Source of the DNA: Bifidobacterium aerophilum
GTDB taxonomy: Bacteria > Actinomycetota > Actinomycetes > Actinomycetales > Bifidobacteriaceae
Reading direction: 5' to 3'
DNA: 49,062 bases
NCBI RefSeq assembly: GCF_010667685.1
Contig: NZ_WHZW01000022.1
Coordinates: 1-49,062 of the forward strand
In this document: positions 32,705-42,173 of the stretch, piece after piece
Layout: each line of letters starts with the position of its first letter
Numbering within the stretch: position 1 is the stretch's first letter
Translations under genes and position numbers: made by a program
The notes under the pieces: generated by a model
Database searches by the model: none
Seen by the model: only the letters and a program-made list of their open reading frames with translations
What the model was told of the DNA's origin: nothing

Positions 32705-34345
32705 TCAGCCGAGCAGACCGGACAGGCCGCCGCCGAAGTTCGGCGGAAGCTCGCCGCCGTTGGCGCCCAGCGCATCCTGCAGGCCGGCCGGAAGCGCCGG
32801 ATTCTGCGGCTTCTTCGCGAACGCCGAACCGCCCGACGTGCCGCCGGACTTGCCGGACAGACGGTCGCGTAACGCCTTTTCCTCGGCCTCGCGCTTCATC
32901 GGGTTGCCGGACTTGCCCTTCTTCTTGTTCTTCTTCGCGTTCTTCTTGCCGCCGCCCATCGCAGGGCCGCCGAAACCGGGAATGCCGCCCATGCCGGCCT
33001 TGCTCGACATGCGCTTCATCATCTTCGCGGCCTGCTCGAAGCGCTGCAGCAGCGCGTTCACCGCGGACACCGTGTTGCCGGAGCCGTATGCGATGCGGGC
33101 ACGGCGCGAACCGTCGATGATCTTCGGATTGCGGCGTTCGGCCGGTGTCATCGAGCGGATGATCGCCTCGGTGCGGTCGATCTCGCGCTCGTCGAACTGC
33201 TCCAGTTCCTTGCGGTGCGCGGCCATGCCCGGAATCATGCCGAGCAGCGACTTCATCGAACCGAGCTTGCGCACCTGCTGCAGCTGCTCGAGGAAATCGT
33301 CCAGGCCGAACTCGCCCTCGGCCATCTTGGCCGCGGCCTCACGCGCCTTGTCCTCGTCGAACTGCTTCTGCGCCTGCTCGATGAGCGTGAGGATATCGCC
33401 CATGTCGAGGATGCGCGAGGCCATGCGGTCCGGGTGGAAGACCTCGAAGTCCTTGAGACCTTCGCCGTTCGAGGCGAACAGGATCGGCTTGCCGGTCACG
33501 GAAGCGACCGACAGGGCCGCACCGCCGCGGGCGTCGCCATCGAGCTTGGACAGCACCACGCCGGTGAAATCCACGCCCTCGTCGAAAGCCTTCGCGGTCT
33601 TGACCGCGTCCTGGCCGATCATCGCGTCGATCACGAACAGGATCTCGTTCGGCTGCACGGCGTCGCGGATGTCGCGCGCCTGCTTCATGAGCTCCTCGTC
33701 CACGCCGAGACGGCCGGCGGTATCGATGATCACCGTGTCGTACAGCTTCTGCTTGGCGAACTCGATCGAATCGCGGGCGACCTTCACCGGGTCGCCGGTG
33801 GTCTGTCCCGGAGCCGACACCGCGTCGCCGCCGTCGGACTGCACGCCCTTTTCCGGCGCGTACACCGGCACGCCGGCGCGCTCGCCCACCACCTGCAGCT
33901 GCGTCACCGCGTTCGGACGCTGCAGATCGGCCGCGACCAGAAGCGGCGTGTGACCGGCGTCCTTGAGCCAGTAGCCGAGCTTGCCGGCGAGCGTGGTCTT
34001 GCCGGCGCCCTGCAGGCCGGCGAGCATGATGATCGTCGGCGGGTTCTTCGCGAAGTTGAGCGGACGGTCCACGCCCGCGCCGAGGATGTCGGTCAGCTCG
34101 TCATTGACGATCTTGACCACCTGCTGCGCCGGGTTGAGCGCGTCGGACACCTCGGTGCCCAGCGCGCGCTCGCGAACGCGCGCGGTGAAGGAACGCACCA
34201 CGTCGAGCGCCACATCGGCGTCGAGCAGCGCGCGGCGGATCTCGCGGATCGTGCCGTCGATATCGGCCTCGGAAAGCTTGCCCTTGCTCTTCAAATGCTT
34301 GAACGCATTCGAGAGACGGTCTGTCAAAGAACTAAATGCTGCCAT
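32705..34345 (-). CDS. ffh: Signal recognition particle protein Ffh
   Basis: The 546-residue SRP54 GTPase that targets nascent membrane proteins. N domain (SSLTDRLSNAFKHLKSKGKL); G domain with LAGLQGAGKTTLAGKLG, DTAGR and SKLDGDARGG; Met-rich M domain with MKSLLGMIPGM, RRARIAYGSGNTVSAVN and a Lys/Gly-rich tail. A short Gly/Asp insertion lies in the G domain (APEKGVQSDGGDAVSAPG). The ATG at 34345 matches the family N-terminus. It lacks a clear Shine-Dalgarno; a TAGACT ten bases upstream could give a very short leader. Confidence 0.95.
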   Translation of the reverse strand: MAAFSSLTDRLSNAFKHLKSKGKLSEADIDGTIREIRRALLDADVALDVVRSFTARVRERALGTEVSDALNPAQQVVKIVNDELTDILGAGVDRPLNFAKNPPTIIMLAGLQGAGKTTLAGKLGYWLKDAGHTPLLVAADLQRPNAVTQLQVVGERAGVPVYAPEKGVQSDGGDAVSAPGQTTGDPVKVARDSIEFAKQKLYDTVIIDTAGRLGVDEELMKQARDIRDAVQPNEILFVIDAMIGQDAVKTAKAFDEGVDFTGVVLSKLDGDARGGAALSVASVTGKPILFASNGEGLKDFEVFHPDRMASRILDMGDILTLIEQAQKQFDEDKAREAAAKMAEGEFGLDDFLEQLQQVRKLGSMKSLLGMIPGMAAHRKELEQFDEREIDRTEAIIRSMTPAERRNPKIIDGSRRARIAYGSGNTVSAVNALLQRFEQAAKMMKRMSSKAGMGGIPGFGGPAMGGGKKNAKKNKKKGKSGNPMKREAEEKALRDRLSGKSGGTSGGSAFAKKPQNPALPAGLQDALGANGGELPPNFGGGLSGLLG

Positions 34346-34600
34346 AGTGGGCACCAGTCTAGCCGTGGCGGGGGAAAACGAGGAGGCCGGCCGCGCGGGC
34401 CGCGGCTCACGTGCCACTTGGCCTGCCATCCGATCCGTGGACCTTCGAAAACCGGACATTCGCGGGGAATCCGTCATCCGGACGATTCAGCCCAGAACGC
34501 AACGTCGAATCGGGGCCTTTCGGTACCATGGAAGGGCAAATAATCCGTGGTTTTTTGGAATGCTCATGCTGTTTTGAAATGCCGTCGGACACCACCCTAT

Positions 34601-34693
34601 ACGCAGACTGCCGTGCGCCCTCGCGAATCGAGCCGGCCCGCAACGGAACGGGACCGGCCAGTGAAGTAACGGGTCAACGCAGACATGCCGTGC
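34601..34693 (+). repeat. Direct repeat and hairpin in the CDF transporter leader
   Basis: ACGCAGACTGCCGTGC (34601-34616) recurs as ACGCAGACATGCCGTGC (34677-34693), the second copy ending 19 bases before the CDF start. Between them GCCGG and CCGGC (about 34632-34658) form a hairpin. This could be a metal-responsive operator pair or a structured leader; I cannot match it to a known metal riboswitch. The rest of the 367-base gap from ffh (34346-34600) shows nothing I recognise. Confidence 0.5.
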
Positions 34694-34712
34694 AATATGG
34701 AAGGCCCGCCCT

Positions 34713-35618
34713 ATGCCCCAAAAAAGAATCGAACGCAAAGCCCTGATCGTTGGCATCGTCGTCAACGTGCTGCAAGTCGCGGCCGGCATGGCCGTGTTCT
34801 TCATGACCGGCCTCAAGGCCATGTTCCTCGACTTCTCCTTCACCGCGATCTCCGTGCTGTCCGGCATCGTCGCGGTCTACCTGTCCTCGCGCACCGTGCG
34901 CACCACCGAACGCTTCCCCAACGGCCTGTTCGCGCTTGAGCCGATCTACGCGATATGCAAGGCCATCTTCACGCTGTCATTGCTGCTGTTCTCGCTCGTT
35001 GACGTGTCGCGCGTCGCCTACGACTATTTCGTGCTCGGCCAGGGCGAGCGCATCGAAACCGGCCCGGTCGTGATCTACGAGATCGTCACCGTACTGGTGT
35101 GCTTCGGCCTGTACGCGTATTACCGCCGTGAAAACCGGGCGATTCGCAACTCGAGCACCATGCTCACCGCCGAATGCAAAAGCACGCTTGTCGACGGCGC
35201 GATGTCGTTCGGCATCGGCGTGGTCGCCGTGGTGCTCCTGTTTCTGCCGGCCGGCGGACCGTTCGACTTCCTGCACTTCACCGGCGACTTCTTCATCACC
35301 GTCGCGCTCGTGGCCTGCACAATCAAGGAGCCGTTCGGCGTGCTGCGTGATGCGTTCATCGAACTGGTCGGCGGCGTGCATGACGACGACGAGACGAACG
35401 CGTTCGTGGAGACCGCCGCCCAGCGTCATCTGCCGGCCAACACCGAATACGAGCAGACGCTGATCTTCAAGACCGGTATGAACTACACGGTCGACGTGTA
35501 TCTTTCCGGCACCGGCGAGACGATCGACGTGGCCGACCTGGTCGAGTGCAAGCGCTCGCTTGAGAAGGAGCTTACCCGGCGCCTGCACATCGTCGACGTC
35601 GATTTCGTGTTCGACTGA
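34713..35618 (+). CDS. Cation diffusion facilitator (CDF) family metal exporter
   Basis: A 301-residue CDF protein with five to six transmembrane helices in the first two thirds and a cytoplasmic ferredoxin-like C-terminal domain (NYTVDVYLSGTGETIDVADL). FLDFSFTAISVLSG in TM2 holds an Asp that is part of the usual metal site, and ECKSTLVDGAMSFG supplies the Asp of TM5. The pattern deviates from the classic HxxxD zinc site, so the exported metal is uncertain. GGAAGG precedes the ATG. A direct repeat upstream may be its control site. Confidence 0.85.
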   Translation: MPQKRIERKALIVGIVVNVLQVAAGMAVFFMTGLKAMFLDFSFTAISVLSGIVAVYLSSRTVRTTERFPNGLFALEPIYAICKAIFTLSLLLFSLVDVSRVAYDYFVLGQGERIETGPVVIYEIVTVLVCFGLYAYYRRENRAIRNSSTMLTAECKSTLVDGAMSFGIGVVAVVLLFLPAGGPFDFLHFTGDFFITVALVACTIKEPFGVLRDAFIELVGGVHDDDETNAFVETAAQRHLPANTEYEQTLIFKTGMNYTVDVYLSGTGETIDVADLVECKRSLEKELTRRLHIVDVDFVFD

Positions 35619-35639
35619 TATCCGCCTGATCCGTTCGCG

Positions 35640-35882
35640 AAACGGCCGTAACCGAGTCCCTGATCGTGATCGGGATTTGGTTACGGCCGTTTTTGCGTGT
35701 TTGGACGGCTGAAACTGAGTCCATAAGACGGACGAGCGTTTTGTCTGCGGTCGTTCCCGGCCGCGAAACGGCCGCAGCTGAGTTCGTGAGTGAGCGTGAT
35801 GATGGAGTTACGGTCGTTGGAAGACGAAAAACGGCCGTAACCGAGTCGGTATGGTGTTACACGGACTCGGTTACGACCGTTT
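35640..35882. repeat. AAACGGCCGTAACCGAGTC palindrome cluster
   Basis: Fills the convergent gap between the CDF gene and cysS. Plus-oriented units: 35640-35658, 35703-35722 (degenerate), 35766-35785 and 35829-35847. Minus-oriented units: 35679-35694, 35805-35818 and 35864-35882. They pair as three hairpins. The first is followed by TTTTT and can terminate the CDF transcript; the last has 19-bp arms with one mismatch. The unit core AAACGRCCGTAACYSA is shared with the cluster at 42821-42930. Confidence 0.8.
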
Positions 35883-35891
35883 CGTTTGAAC

Positions 35892-37523
35892 CTACTTGAG
35901 GCTCCAGGTGCTGCCCTGCGGGCCGTCCTCGATGGCGATGCCGGCGGCGTTCAGCGCGTCGCGGATCGCATCGGCCTTGGCGAAATCACGGGCCTTGCGA
36001 GCTTCGGCACGGGCATTGAGCTGCTCGGCGATCAGCGCGTCCAGAACCTCGTGTTCGCGGTTCTCGCCCTCGCCGGCCGCGCCCGCCGCAGTGCCGCCTC
36101 CGGTCCACGGCTCGGCCAGCGGGTCCAGGCCCAGCGCGTCCAGCATCGCGCGCACGGCCACCAGCGCCTCACGCACCTCGGCGCGCGCCGCATCGGAATC
36201 GGCACGGTCGGCAAGCTGCGAGAGCAGCGTGTTGCCATTGCGGATCGCGGTGAAGATCGCCGCCGTCGCGCCCGACACGTTGAAGTCCTCGTTCAGCGAG
36301 GACACGAAATCGGCCGGCAGCGCATCCGCGCTCACCGCCGTTATCTCGTCGCGCGACGGCTGCTCGCCCAGCGCCACGCCCGCACGCTCGATGAAGTTCG
36401 ACACGCGGTCGTACGCGGCCTGCGCCTCGACCAGCGCCTGATCCGACCATTCGAGCATCGAACGGTACTGCACCGAGCCGAGCGCGTAGCGCACCACCCA
36501 CGCGGAATGCTCGGCCAGCACACTGGGCACCGACAGGCCGGTGCCCAGCGACTTCGACATCTTCTCGCCCTTGGCGGTCACCCACGCCGAGTGCATCCAG
36601 TGCGCCGCCGAATCGTAACCGGCCGCGCGGGTCTGCGCCATCTCGTTCTCGTGGTGCGGGAAGCGCAGGTCGAGGCCGCCGCCGTGAATGTCGAACATGC
36701 CATCGAGATAGCGGTGGCTCATGGCCGAGCACTCGATATGCCAGCCCGGGCGGCCGGCGCCGAACGGCGTGTTCCAGCGCGCATCCATCGGATCGGTGCT
36801 CTTCGGGGCCTTCCACAGCGCGAAATCGCGCGGATCATGCTTGTCGGGCGACATGTCGGCCGGGTTGACCGGATTGTACTTGTCGTCGCCCGCCGCATCC
36901 ACGCTCGGGCCCATGCGATCGGCCACGGCGGCCGCCTCGTCGGCCTCCGCGGCGCCCTGCTTCTGATGGGTCAGCTCGCCGTAATGCGGCCAGCTCGCCA
37001 CGTCGAAGTACACGTTGCCGGTCGGCTTGCCGGCCTCGTCGCGCACCACGTACGCGTGGCCGTTGTCGATGATCTTCTGGATCAGGTCGATCATGTCGAG
37101 CATGTGGCCGGTCGCACGCGGCTCGTAGGTCGGCGGCAGCACGCCGAGCGTGTCGTACGCCTGCGTGAACTCGCGCTCGTAGTGGTACGCGCGCGCCCAC
37201 CACTGCTGTCCGGCCGCCGCGGCCTTGTCGAGGATCTTGTCGTCGATGTCGGTCACGTTGCGCACGAACGTGACCTTGTAGCCGAGCTTGAGGAACCAGC
37301 GGCGGATCACGTCGAACGCAACCGCGGCGCGGATATGGCCGATATGCGGCGACGACTGCACGGTCGCGCCGCACACGTAGATGCCCACCTGACCGGGTTT
37401 GATCGGCTGGAAAGACGCCACGGCATGTGTCGCGGTGTCGTACAGCCTGAGGCCGGCCGCGGCCTTGGCGACGGCAGGTGCCTCGGAAATGTTGGAATCA
37501 TGCGGTTCTTGAGCTTCTGTCAT
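35892..37523 (-). CDS. cysS: Cysteinyl-tRNA synthetase
   Basis: A 543-residue class I synthetase charging tRNA-Cys. YVCGATVQSSPHIGHIR gives the HIGH motif, GEKMSKSLG the KMSKS loop, and GWHIECSAMS and DLRFPHHENE the zinc and substrate elements. An Ala/Asp-rich insertion lies around residues 190-220. The ATG at 37523 is chosen because the frame upstream is not family-like. It lacks a spaced Shine-Dalgarno, and a TACGCT seven bases upstream suggests a leaderless transcript. Another in-frame ATG lies ten codons upstream. Confidence 0.94.
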   Translation of the reverse strand: MTEAQEPHDSNISEAPAVAKAAAGLRLYDTATHAVASFQPIKPGQVGIYVCGATVQSSPHIGHIRAAVAFDVIRRWFLKLGYKVTFVRNVTDIDDKILDKAAAAGQQWWARAYHYEREFTQAYDTLGVLPPTYEPRATGHMLDMIDLIQKIIDNGHAYVVRDEAGKPTGNVYFDVASWPHYGELTHQKQGAAEADEAAAVADRMGPSVDAAGDDKYNPVNPADMSPDKHDPRDFALWKAPKSTDPMDARWNTPFGAGRPGWHIECSAMSHRYLDGMFDIHGGGLDLRFPHHENEMAQTRAAGYDSAAHWMHSAWVTAKGEKMSKSLGTGLSVPSVLAEHSAWVVRYALGSVQYRSMLEWSDQALVEAQAAYDRVSNFIERAGVALGEQPSRDEITAVSADALPADFVSSLNEDFNVSGATAAIFTAIRNGNTLLSQLADRADSDAARAEVREALVAVRAMLDALGLDPLAEPWTGGGTAAGAAGEGENREHEVLDALIAEQLNARAEARKARDFAKADAIRDALNAAGIAIEDGPQGSTWSLK

Positions 37524-37530
37524 ACTCCCG

Positions 37531-37536
37531 AGCGTA
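37531..37536 (-). promoter_or_regulatory. -10 element for a leaderless cysS mRNA
   Basis: TACGCT (minus strand) ends seven bases before the ATG, with a TTGCGC 18 bases further upstream as a possible -35. Confidence 0.5.
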
Positions 37537-37624
37537 TTCGTGTTGGACGACATCGCGCAAGCGTTTTCGCCGCATCGGTGACACTTGTGGACAAAACGTG
37601 AACGTGTGTTTACGTGGGTGATGT

Positions 37625-37630
37625 CACAAT
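37625..37630 (+). promoter_or_regulatory. -10 element for a leaderless amidotransferase mRNA
   Basis: CACAAT followed by seven bases and the ATG at 37638, identical in arrangement to plsC. Confidence 0.5.
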
Positions 37631-37637
37631 AGAAGCT

Positions 37638-38363
37638 ATGACGCAACCGCAAGTGTTGATTCTGCAGCACGTCCCGTGGGAAAAGCCGGGGCGCATCCTG
37701 ACGTACCTCGAAGAGCTGGGGGTGGGCAGCGTAACGCTGAACATCGCGAAAAAGAAGAAGCCCGACCTGCCTGATTTCGGCGAGATCGCCGGCGTGGTGA
37801 TCATGGGCGGTCCGATGGGCGCGCAGGACTACGACGAGTATCCCGGGCTCAAGGTCGAGGCGAAGCTCGCGAAGGCCGCGGCGAGCGTGGGCAAGCCGGT
37901 GCTCGGCGTGTGCCTCGGACACCAGATCATCGCCACCGCGCTCGGCGCGAAGCTCAGCCGGGGAGAGGCTCCGGAGATTGGGTTCGGACCGCTCAAGCGC
38001 GTGGACAAGAACGACTATTTCTCCATGTGGGACAAGCAGATCAACGTGCTGCACTGGCACAACGACGTGGTCGGATTGCCGGCGGACGGCCAGCTGCTCG
38101 CGCGGTCGGCCACCACCAAGGTGCAGGCGTTCCGCTTCGCCTCGGCCCTGGGCCTGCAGTTCCATCTCGAGGTCAGCGCGCCGCTGCTTGAGGAATGGCT
38201 GGACGAGCCGTCGATGGTCAAGGACCTCAAGGCCGCCGGCGGGTCGAAGTCGCAGCTGCGCGAGGATTTCGCGCAATACGATCCGCAGATCCTGCCGCTT
38301 GCGGACCAGGTGTTCTCCGGGTTCGCCGCACGTTGCAACACGTACGCGCAGTCCTTGGGCTGA
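37638..38363 (+). CDS. Class I glutamine amidotransferase domain protein
   Basis: A 241-residue GATase1 protein. The nucleophile elbow is GVCLGHQIIA (Cys), the catalytic His is in GLQFHLEVS with the Glu two residues on, and VVIMGGPMGAQDY is the oxyanion strand. Stand-alone members include GMP-synthase-like and gamma-glutamyl-hydrolase-like proteins. No synthase partner is nearby, so the substrate is unknown. It is divergent from cysS and 72 bases before the ABC-F gene. Confidence 0.85.
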   Translation: MTQPQVLILQHVPWEKPGRILTYLEELGVGSVTLNIAKKKKPDLPDFGEIAGVVIMGGPMGAQDYDEYPGLKVEAKLAKAAASVGKPVLGVCLGHQIIATALGAKLSRGEAPEIGFGPLKRVDKNDYFSMWDKQINVLHWHNDVVGLPADGQLLARSATTKVQAFRFASALGLQFHLEVSAPLLEEWLDEPSMVKDLKAAGGSKSQLREDFAQYDPQILPLADQVFSGFAARCNTYAQSLG

Positions 38364-38435
38364 CCGGCCGATCGTGTCCGCCGGCCGATGAATGCGGGCC
38401 GGTAATGCCCGGTGGTGCCGCTAAGTTAGTGGGTT

Positions 38436-40658
38436 ATGCCGACTTACGATATTGGATTGGAACACGTTTCGCTCGCCTTCGCCACCAAAACCATCTTCAC
38501 CGATGTGACGCAGGGCGTGTTCGAGGGTGACCGCATCGGCATCGTCGGCCGCAACGGAGACGGCAAGTCCACGCTGCTGCACCTGTTCCGCGGCACGCAG
38601 GAGCCGGATTCGGGCCGTGTCACCAAGCGCAACGGACTCACGTTCGGTATGCTCGACCAGCGCGATCCGCTGGATGACAACGCCACGATCCGTGAAGCCG
38701 CGCTGGAGGGGCGCGCGGATTACGAATGGGCCGCCGAGACGCGCTCGCGCGAGATCGTCGAGGCGCTGCTCGGCGGCATGAGCCTTGACGCGAAGATCGG
38801 CGAGCTGTCGGGTGGCCAGCGCCGTCGCGCCGATCTGGCCCGTCTCCTGCTGCACGACTGGGACATCCTCGCGCTCGACGAGCCGACGAACCATCTGGAC
38901 GTGGTGACAATCCACTGGCTGGCCGAGCATCTCAAGAACCGCTGGTCGCGCGGCGAAGGCGCGCTGCTGCTGGTCACGCACGACCGCTGGTTCCTCGACG
39001 AGGTGTGCGAATCGATGTGGGAGGTCCACGACGGCGTGATCGAGCCGTTCGAGGGCGGCTATTCCGCGTACATGCTGCAGCGCGTCGAACGCGACCGTCA
39101 GGCCGACGTGCGCGAGACCAAGCGCCGCAACCTCGCCCGCAAGGAGCTGGCATGGCTGACCCGCGGCGCGCGAGCCCGTTCGACCAAGCAGAAGTTCCAC
39201 GTCAAGGCCGCGCGCGAGCTGATCGCCGACGTGCCGCCGGTGCGCAACACGCTCGAACTGAAGCAGATGGCGACCTCGCGTCTCGGCAAGCAGGTCGTCG
39301 ATCTGATCGACGTGACGCAGATCTTCGAACATATTCAAGGCGGCGCGGACGGTTCCGTTGCGGCGTCCGTCGACCCGGACGTGGCCGCGATGGCCGACTC
39401 CGCGTCGCGCGTGGACGTGGTGCGTCCGATGTACGCCGAACCGCAGGTGCATGGGTCGGTCGAAGTGGCCGTGACCGACATGGACGATCCGCGGCTGGTG
39501 GACGCCGGTGTGCCCGAAGCCGTCGAGGCGGCGGAGGCCGCGCGTGCGGCCGAAGTGGCGATGACCGACGAGGAGCGCGAGACGCGACGTCGGCTGACCG
39601 GCGGCGAGACGATCGGCGTCGACGTCGCCGCGGGCGATGCGGATGCCACGTCGGCCGCCCGCAAGATCACCGTCACCGGGCGCAAGATCCTCGACGACGT
39701 GACGTGGCTGATCGGCCCCGGCGACCGGTTCGGCATTGTCGGCGCGAACGGCGCCGGCAAATCCACGCTGCTGCGTCTGCTCGACGGCACGCTCACCCCG
39801 ACCGCCGGCCACGTGAACATCGGCAAGACCGTGAAGTTCGCGGTGCTGTCGCAACGGCTCGACGAACTCGAGAAACTCGGCAAATACAAGATCAAGGAAG
39901 TGCTCAGCCGCTACAAGCCGAGCTATATCGTCGACGGCAAGGAGGTCACGCCCGGTCAGTTGATGGAGCGTCTCGGCTTCGAATCCGCACAGCTGATGAC
40001 GCCGATCCGCGACCTGTCGGGCGGTCAGAAGCGCCGCATGCAGCTGCTGCTCATCCTGCTCAACGAGCCGAACGTGCTCATCATGGACGAGCCCGGCAAT
40101 GATCTCGACACCGACATGCTCGCTGTGATGGAGGACCTGCTCGACACCTGGCCCGGCACGCTCATCGTCGTTTCGCACGACCGGTACCTGCTCGAACGCG
40201 TCACCGACGAGCAGTTCGCGCTCATCGGCGGCAAGGTGCGGCATCTGCCCGGCGGCGTGCAGGATTATCTCGACATGGTCGAGGACATCAAGAACGGCAA
40301 GCCGCTGCCGTCGCTCGAACCGGCGTACGGCAGGAAGAAGGGCAAGGGGAACGGTGGTGCGGCTGCGGAATCGGCCGCGACGATCGACCGGCCGGCTGCG
40401 GCAGCCGATGCGGACGACTCGGCATCGCCCAAGCTGACCGGCAAGGCGTTCCACGACGCGAGCAAGCGCGTCGCCGCCATCGACCGCAAGCTCGCCAAGC
40501 TCGAGGAACTTAAAAGCGATCTCGAATCGCAGATGGCCGCGCACGACCCGAGCGACTACGAGGGGTTGAACAAGCTCAACGAGCAGCTCAAGGCCGTCTC
40601 CGACGAATCCGACGAACTCACCGCCGAATGGATGGAGCTGTCCGAGCAACTCGAATAG
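38436..40658 (+). CDS. ABC-F family ATPase (Uup-like)
   Basis: A 740-residue soluble protein with two ABC domains and no membrane segments, which act on ribosomes in this family. Walker A sites are GRNGDGKST and GANGAGKST; signatures are LSGGQRRRADLARLL and LSGGQKRRMQLLLIL. Walker B reads LDEPTNHLD in the first domain and MDEPGNDLD in the second, with Gly for the usual Thr. The interdomain linker carries an acidic ~100-residue insertion (about residues 295-405). The C-terminal ~60 residues form a charged coiled coil as in Uup. The start lacks a clear Shine-Dalgarno. Confidence 0.9.
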   Translation: MPTYDIGLEHVSLAFATKTIFTDVTQGVFEGDRIGIVGRNGDGKSTLLHLFRGTQEPDSGRVTKRNGLTFGMLDQRDPLDDNATIREAALEGRADYEWAAETRSREIVEALLGGMSLDAKIGELSGGQRRRADLARLLLHDWDILALDEPTNHLDVVTIHWLAEHLKNRWSRGEGALLLVTHDRWFLDEVCESMWEVHDGVIEPFEGGYSAYMLQRVERDRQADVRETKRRNLARKELAWLTRGARARSTKQKFHVKAARELIADVPPVRNTLELKQMATSRLGKQVVDLIDVTQIFEHIQGGADGSVAASVDPDVAAMADSASRVDVVRPMYAEPQVHGSVEVAVTDMDDPRLVDAGVPEAVEAAEAARAAEVAMTDEERETRRRLTGGETIGVDVAAGDADATSAARKITVTGRKILDDVTWLIGPGDRFGIVGANGAGKSTLLRLLDGTLTPTAGHVNIGKTVKFAVLSQRLDELEKLGKYKIKEVLSRYKPSYIVDGKEVTPGQLMERLGFESAQLMTPIRDLSGGQKRRMQLLLILLNEPNVLIMDEPGNDLDTDMLAVMEDLLDTWPGTLIVVSHDRYLLERVTDEQFALIGGKVRHLPGGVQDYLDMVEDIKNGKPLPSLEPAYGRKKGKGNGGAAAESAATIDRPAAAADADDSASPKLTGKAFHDASKRVAAIDRKLAKLEELKSDLESQMAAHDPSDYEGLNKLNEQLKAVSDESDELTAEWMELSEQLE

Positions 40659-40711
40659 CGGCGGGCGTCCGAACGGTGCGGTCGGCCGGTGTGACACGCC
40701 GAACGGGTGAT

Positions 40712-40783
40712 CACGACACGCTTGATGCGTTTCGGACAATGGCGGATTGCCGGTGTTCCCGAAAACGCATCAAGCGTGTCGTG
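40712..40783. repeat. Long hairpin between convergent ABC-F and MFS genes
   Basis: Left arm 40712-40734 (CACGACACGCTTGATGCGTT then TCGG) pairs with right arm 40759-40783, with a one-base bulge. The 24-base loop has weaker internal pairing. No T-tract. The position suits a bidirectional terminator. Confidence 0.8.
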
Positions 40784-40818
40784 CACACCCCGCCGGCGTA
40801 TCGCGGCCGTTCACGCCG

Positions 40819-42162
40819 CTACAGTTCGGCCTCATCCCAGCGGTCGGCGGACGGGATCGTGCGCAGAGTCGGCATCGCCAGTACGATCGCCACGTTGGCG
40901 GCCAGTGCGAGCAGGAACAGCGTGACGGTCATGCGGAAGCCGATCGTCGGCAGCAGCGATCCGGCGATCGCCGAACAGAACATCGTCGGCAGCATGCCCA
41001 GCAGATTCGTGAACGAGTCGACGCGTCCCTGCATATCGGTCGGCACCTTGGCGAACACGAATCCCATGACCAGCGAGTTGATCGTCGGGATCGGCAGGCC
41101 GCACAGCAGCGACGATACGAGAATCACCGGATACGCGTGGCTGACCAGCATCGGGACCATCGTCGCCAACGCGACCAGCGACATGACCACCAGGCCGGTG
41201 CCGACCTCCATCCGGTCGCACACGCGGGCCGCGATCACCGCGCCGACCAGTAGGCCGGTGCCGACCGCCGTGCTCACGAAGCCGATGCGCACCGAATCCA
41301 CGCCGGAACCGACCATCTGCAGCTGCACCGCGGCGAATATGCCGTTGATACCGAAATTCAATAGCGCGGCGATCGTGCATATCGCCATCAGCGTGCGCCG
41401 GCGCAACGTCCAGCGCCAGCCCGCGACGAAATCGTCGACGAACGAACCGCGCGCGGAGACGGTCGCGTCGGTCGTGGCGTTTGCGTTGCCGCGCTCGCCG
41501 TTGCGTCCGATCGCGTCGCGCACATGCTCGTCGACGCGCAGCATGCCGGCGCTGACTCCGGCGACCGCATACATGAGCGATGCGGCGGCGAATGGCGCCC
41601 ACGCGCCGAACGCGTACAGCATGCCGCCGAGCGGCGAGCCTGCGAGACCGATCACCGAATCGCGACCCTGATTGAGACTTTGCGCCTTCGGATAGTCGGC
41701 GGTCGGGATGATCGAGCGGAGCATCGCGTTCGTCGCGCCGCCGAACAGGCCGTTGATCGTGGACGCCGTGACGATGATGACGGCGAAGACCGGGAAGGTG
41801 AGCAGACCGGTCGCCAGCAGAACGAATACCACGCCCCACAGGACGGTGCCGCATACGGCGTTGAGGATGATGAGCCGCTTGCGATGGTGCCGGTCGACCA
41901 GTGTGCCGCCGAACACGTCAGCCACCTGCGCGGCGATGACGCTCGCCGTGGCCAGCCAACCGGCTGCGGGCAGCGAATGGGTGAGTGAGAATGCGATCAG
42001 CGAGATCGCGAAGCCTTTCATTGCCAGGCCCACGCCGGACGCGGTGTCGGCGGTGAACCACGCGCGGTATTGCGGATTGCGCCACAGCGGGGTGCGCGTG
42101 ACGTGTGGGGCGGGTGCAGCAGGGGAGCCGGTTACCGCCGTGTCGTTCGTGATGCTGTTCAT
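40819..42162 (-). CDS. MFS transporter downstream of an ArsR regulator
   Basis: A 447-residue protein with about 12 transmembrane segments. Motif A after TM2 reads GGTLVDRHHRKRLIIL. A long central loop (residues ~210-245, DEHVRDAIGRNGERGNANAT) separates the halves. It resembles the MefA/NreB-type efflux group (DHA3); the substrate is unknown. It begins 12 bases after the ArsR stop with GGAAG five bases before the ATG, so the two form an operon controlled by the ArsR operator. Confidence 0.88.
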   Translation of the reverse strand: MNSITNDTAVTGSPAAPAPHVTRTPLWRNPQYRAWFTADTASGVGLAMKGFAISLIAFSLTHSLPAAGWLATASVIAAQVADVFGGTLVDRHHRKRLIILNAVCGTVLWGVVFVLLATGLLTFPVFAVIIVTASTINGLFGGATNAMLRSIIPTADYPKAQSLNQGRDSVIGLAGSPLGGMLYAFGAWAPFAAASLMYAVAGVSAGMLRVDEHVRDAIGRNGERGNANATTDATVSARGSFVDDFVAGWRWTLRRRTLMAICTIAALLNFGINGIFAAVQLQMVGSGVDSVRIGFVSTAVGTGLLVGAVIAARVCDRMEVGTGLVVMSLVALATMVPMLVSHAYPVILVSSLLCGLPIPTINSLVMGFVFAKVPTDMQGRVDSFTNLLGMLPTMFCSAIAGSLLPTIGFRMTVTLFLLALAANVAIVLAMPTLRTIPSADRWDEAEL

Positions 42163-42173
42163 GATCGCTTCCG

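Noticed and set aside
34346..34712. A manganese or nickel/cobalt riboswitch before the CDF gene
   Set aside because: I could not match the conserved junction sequences of either class; only a direct repeat and one hairpin are clear.
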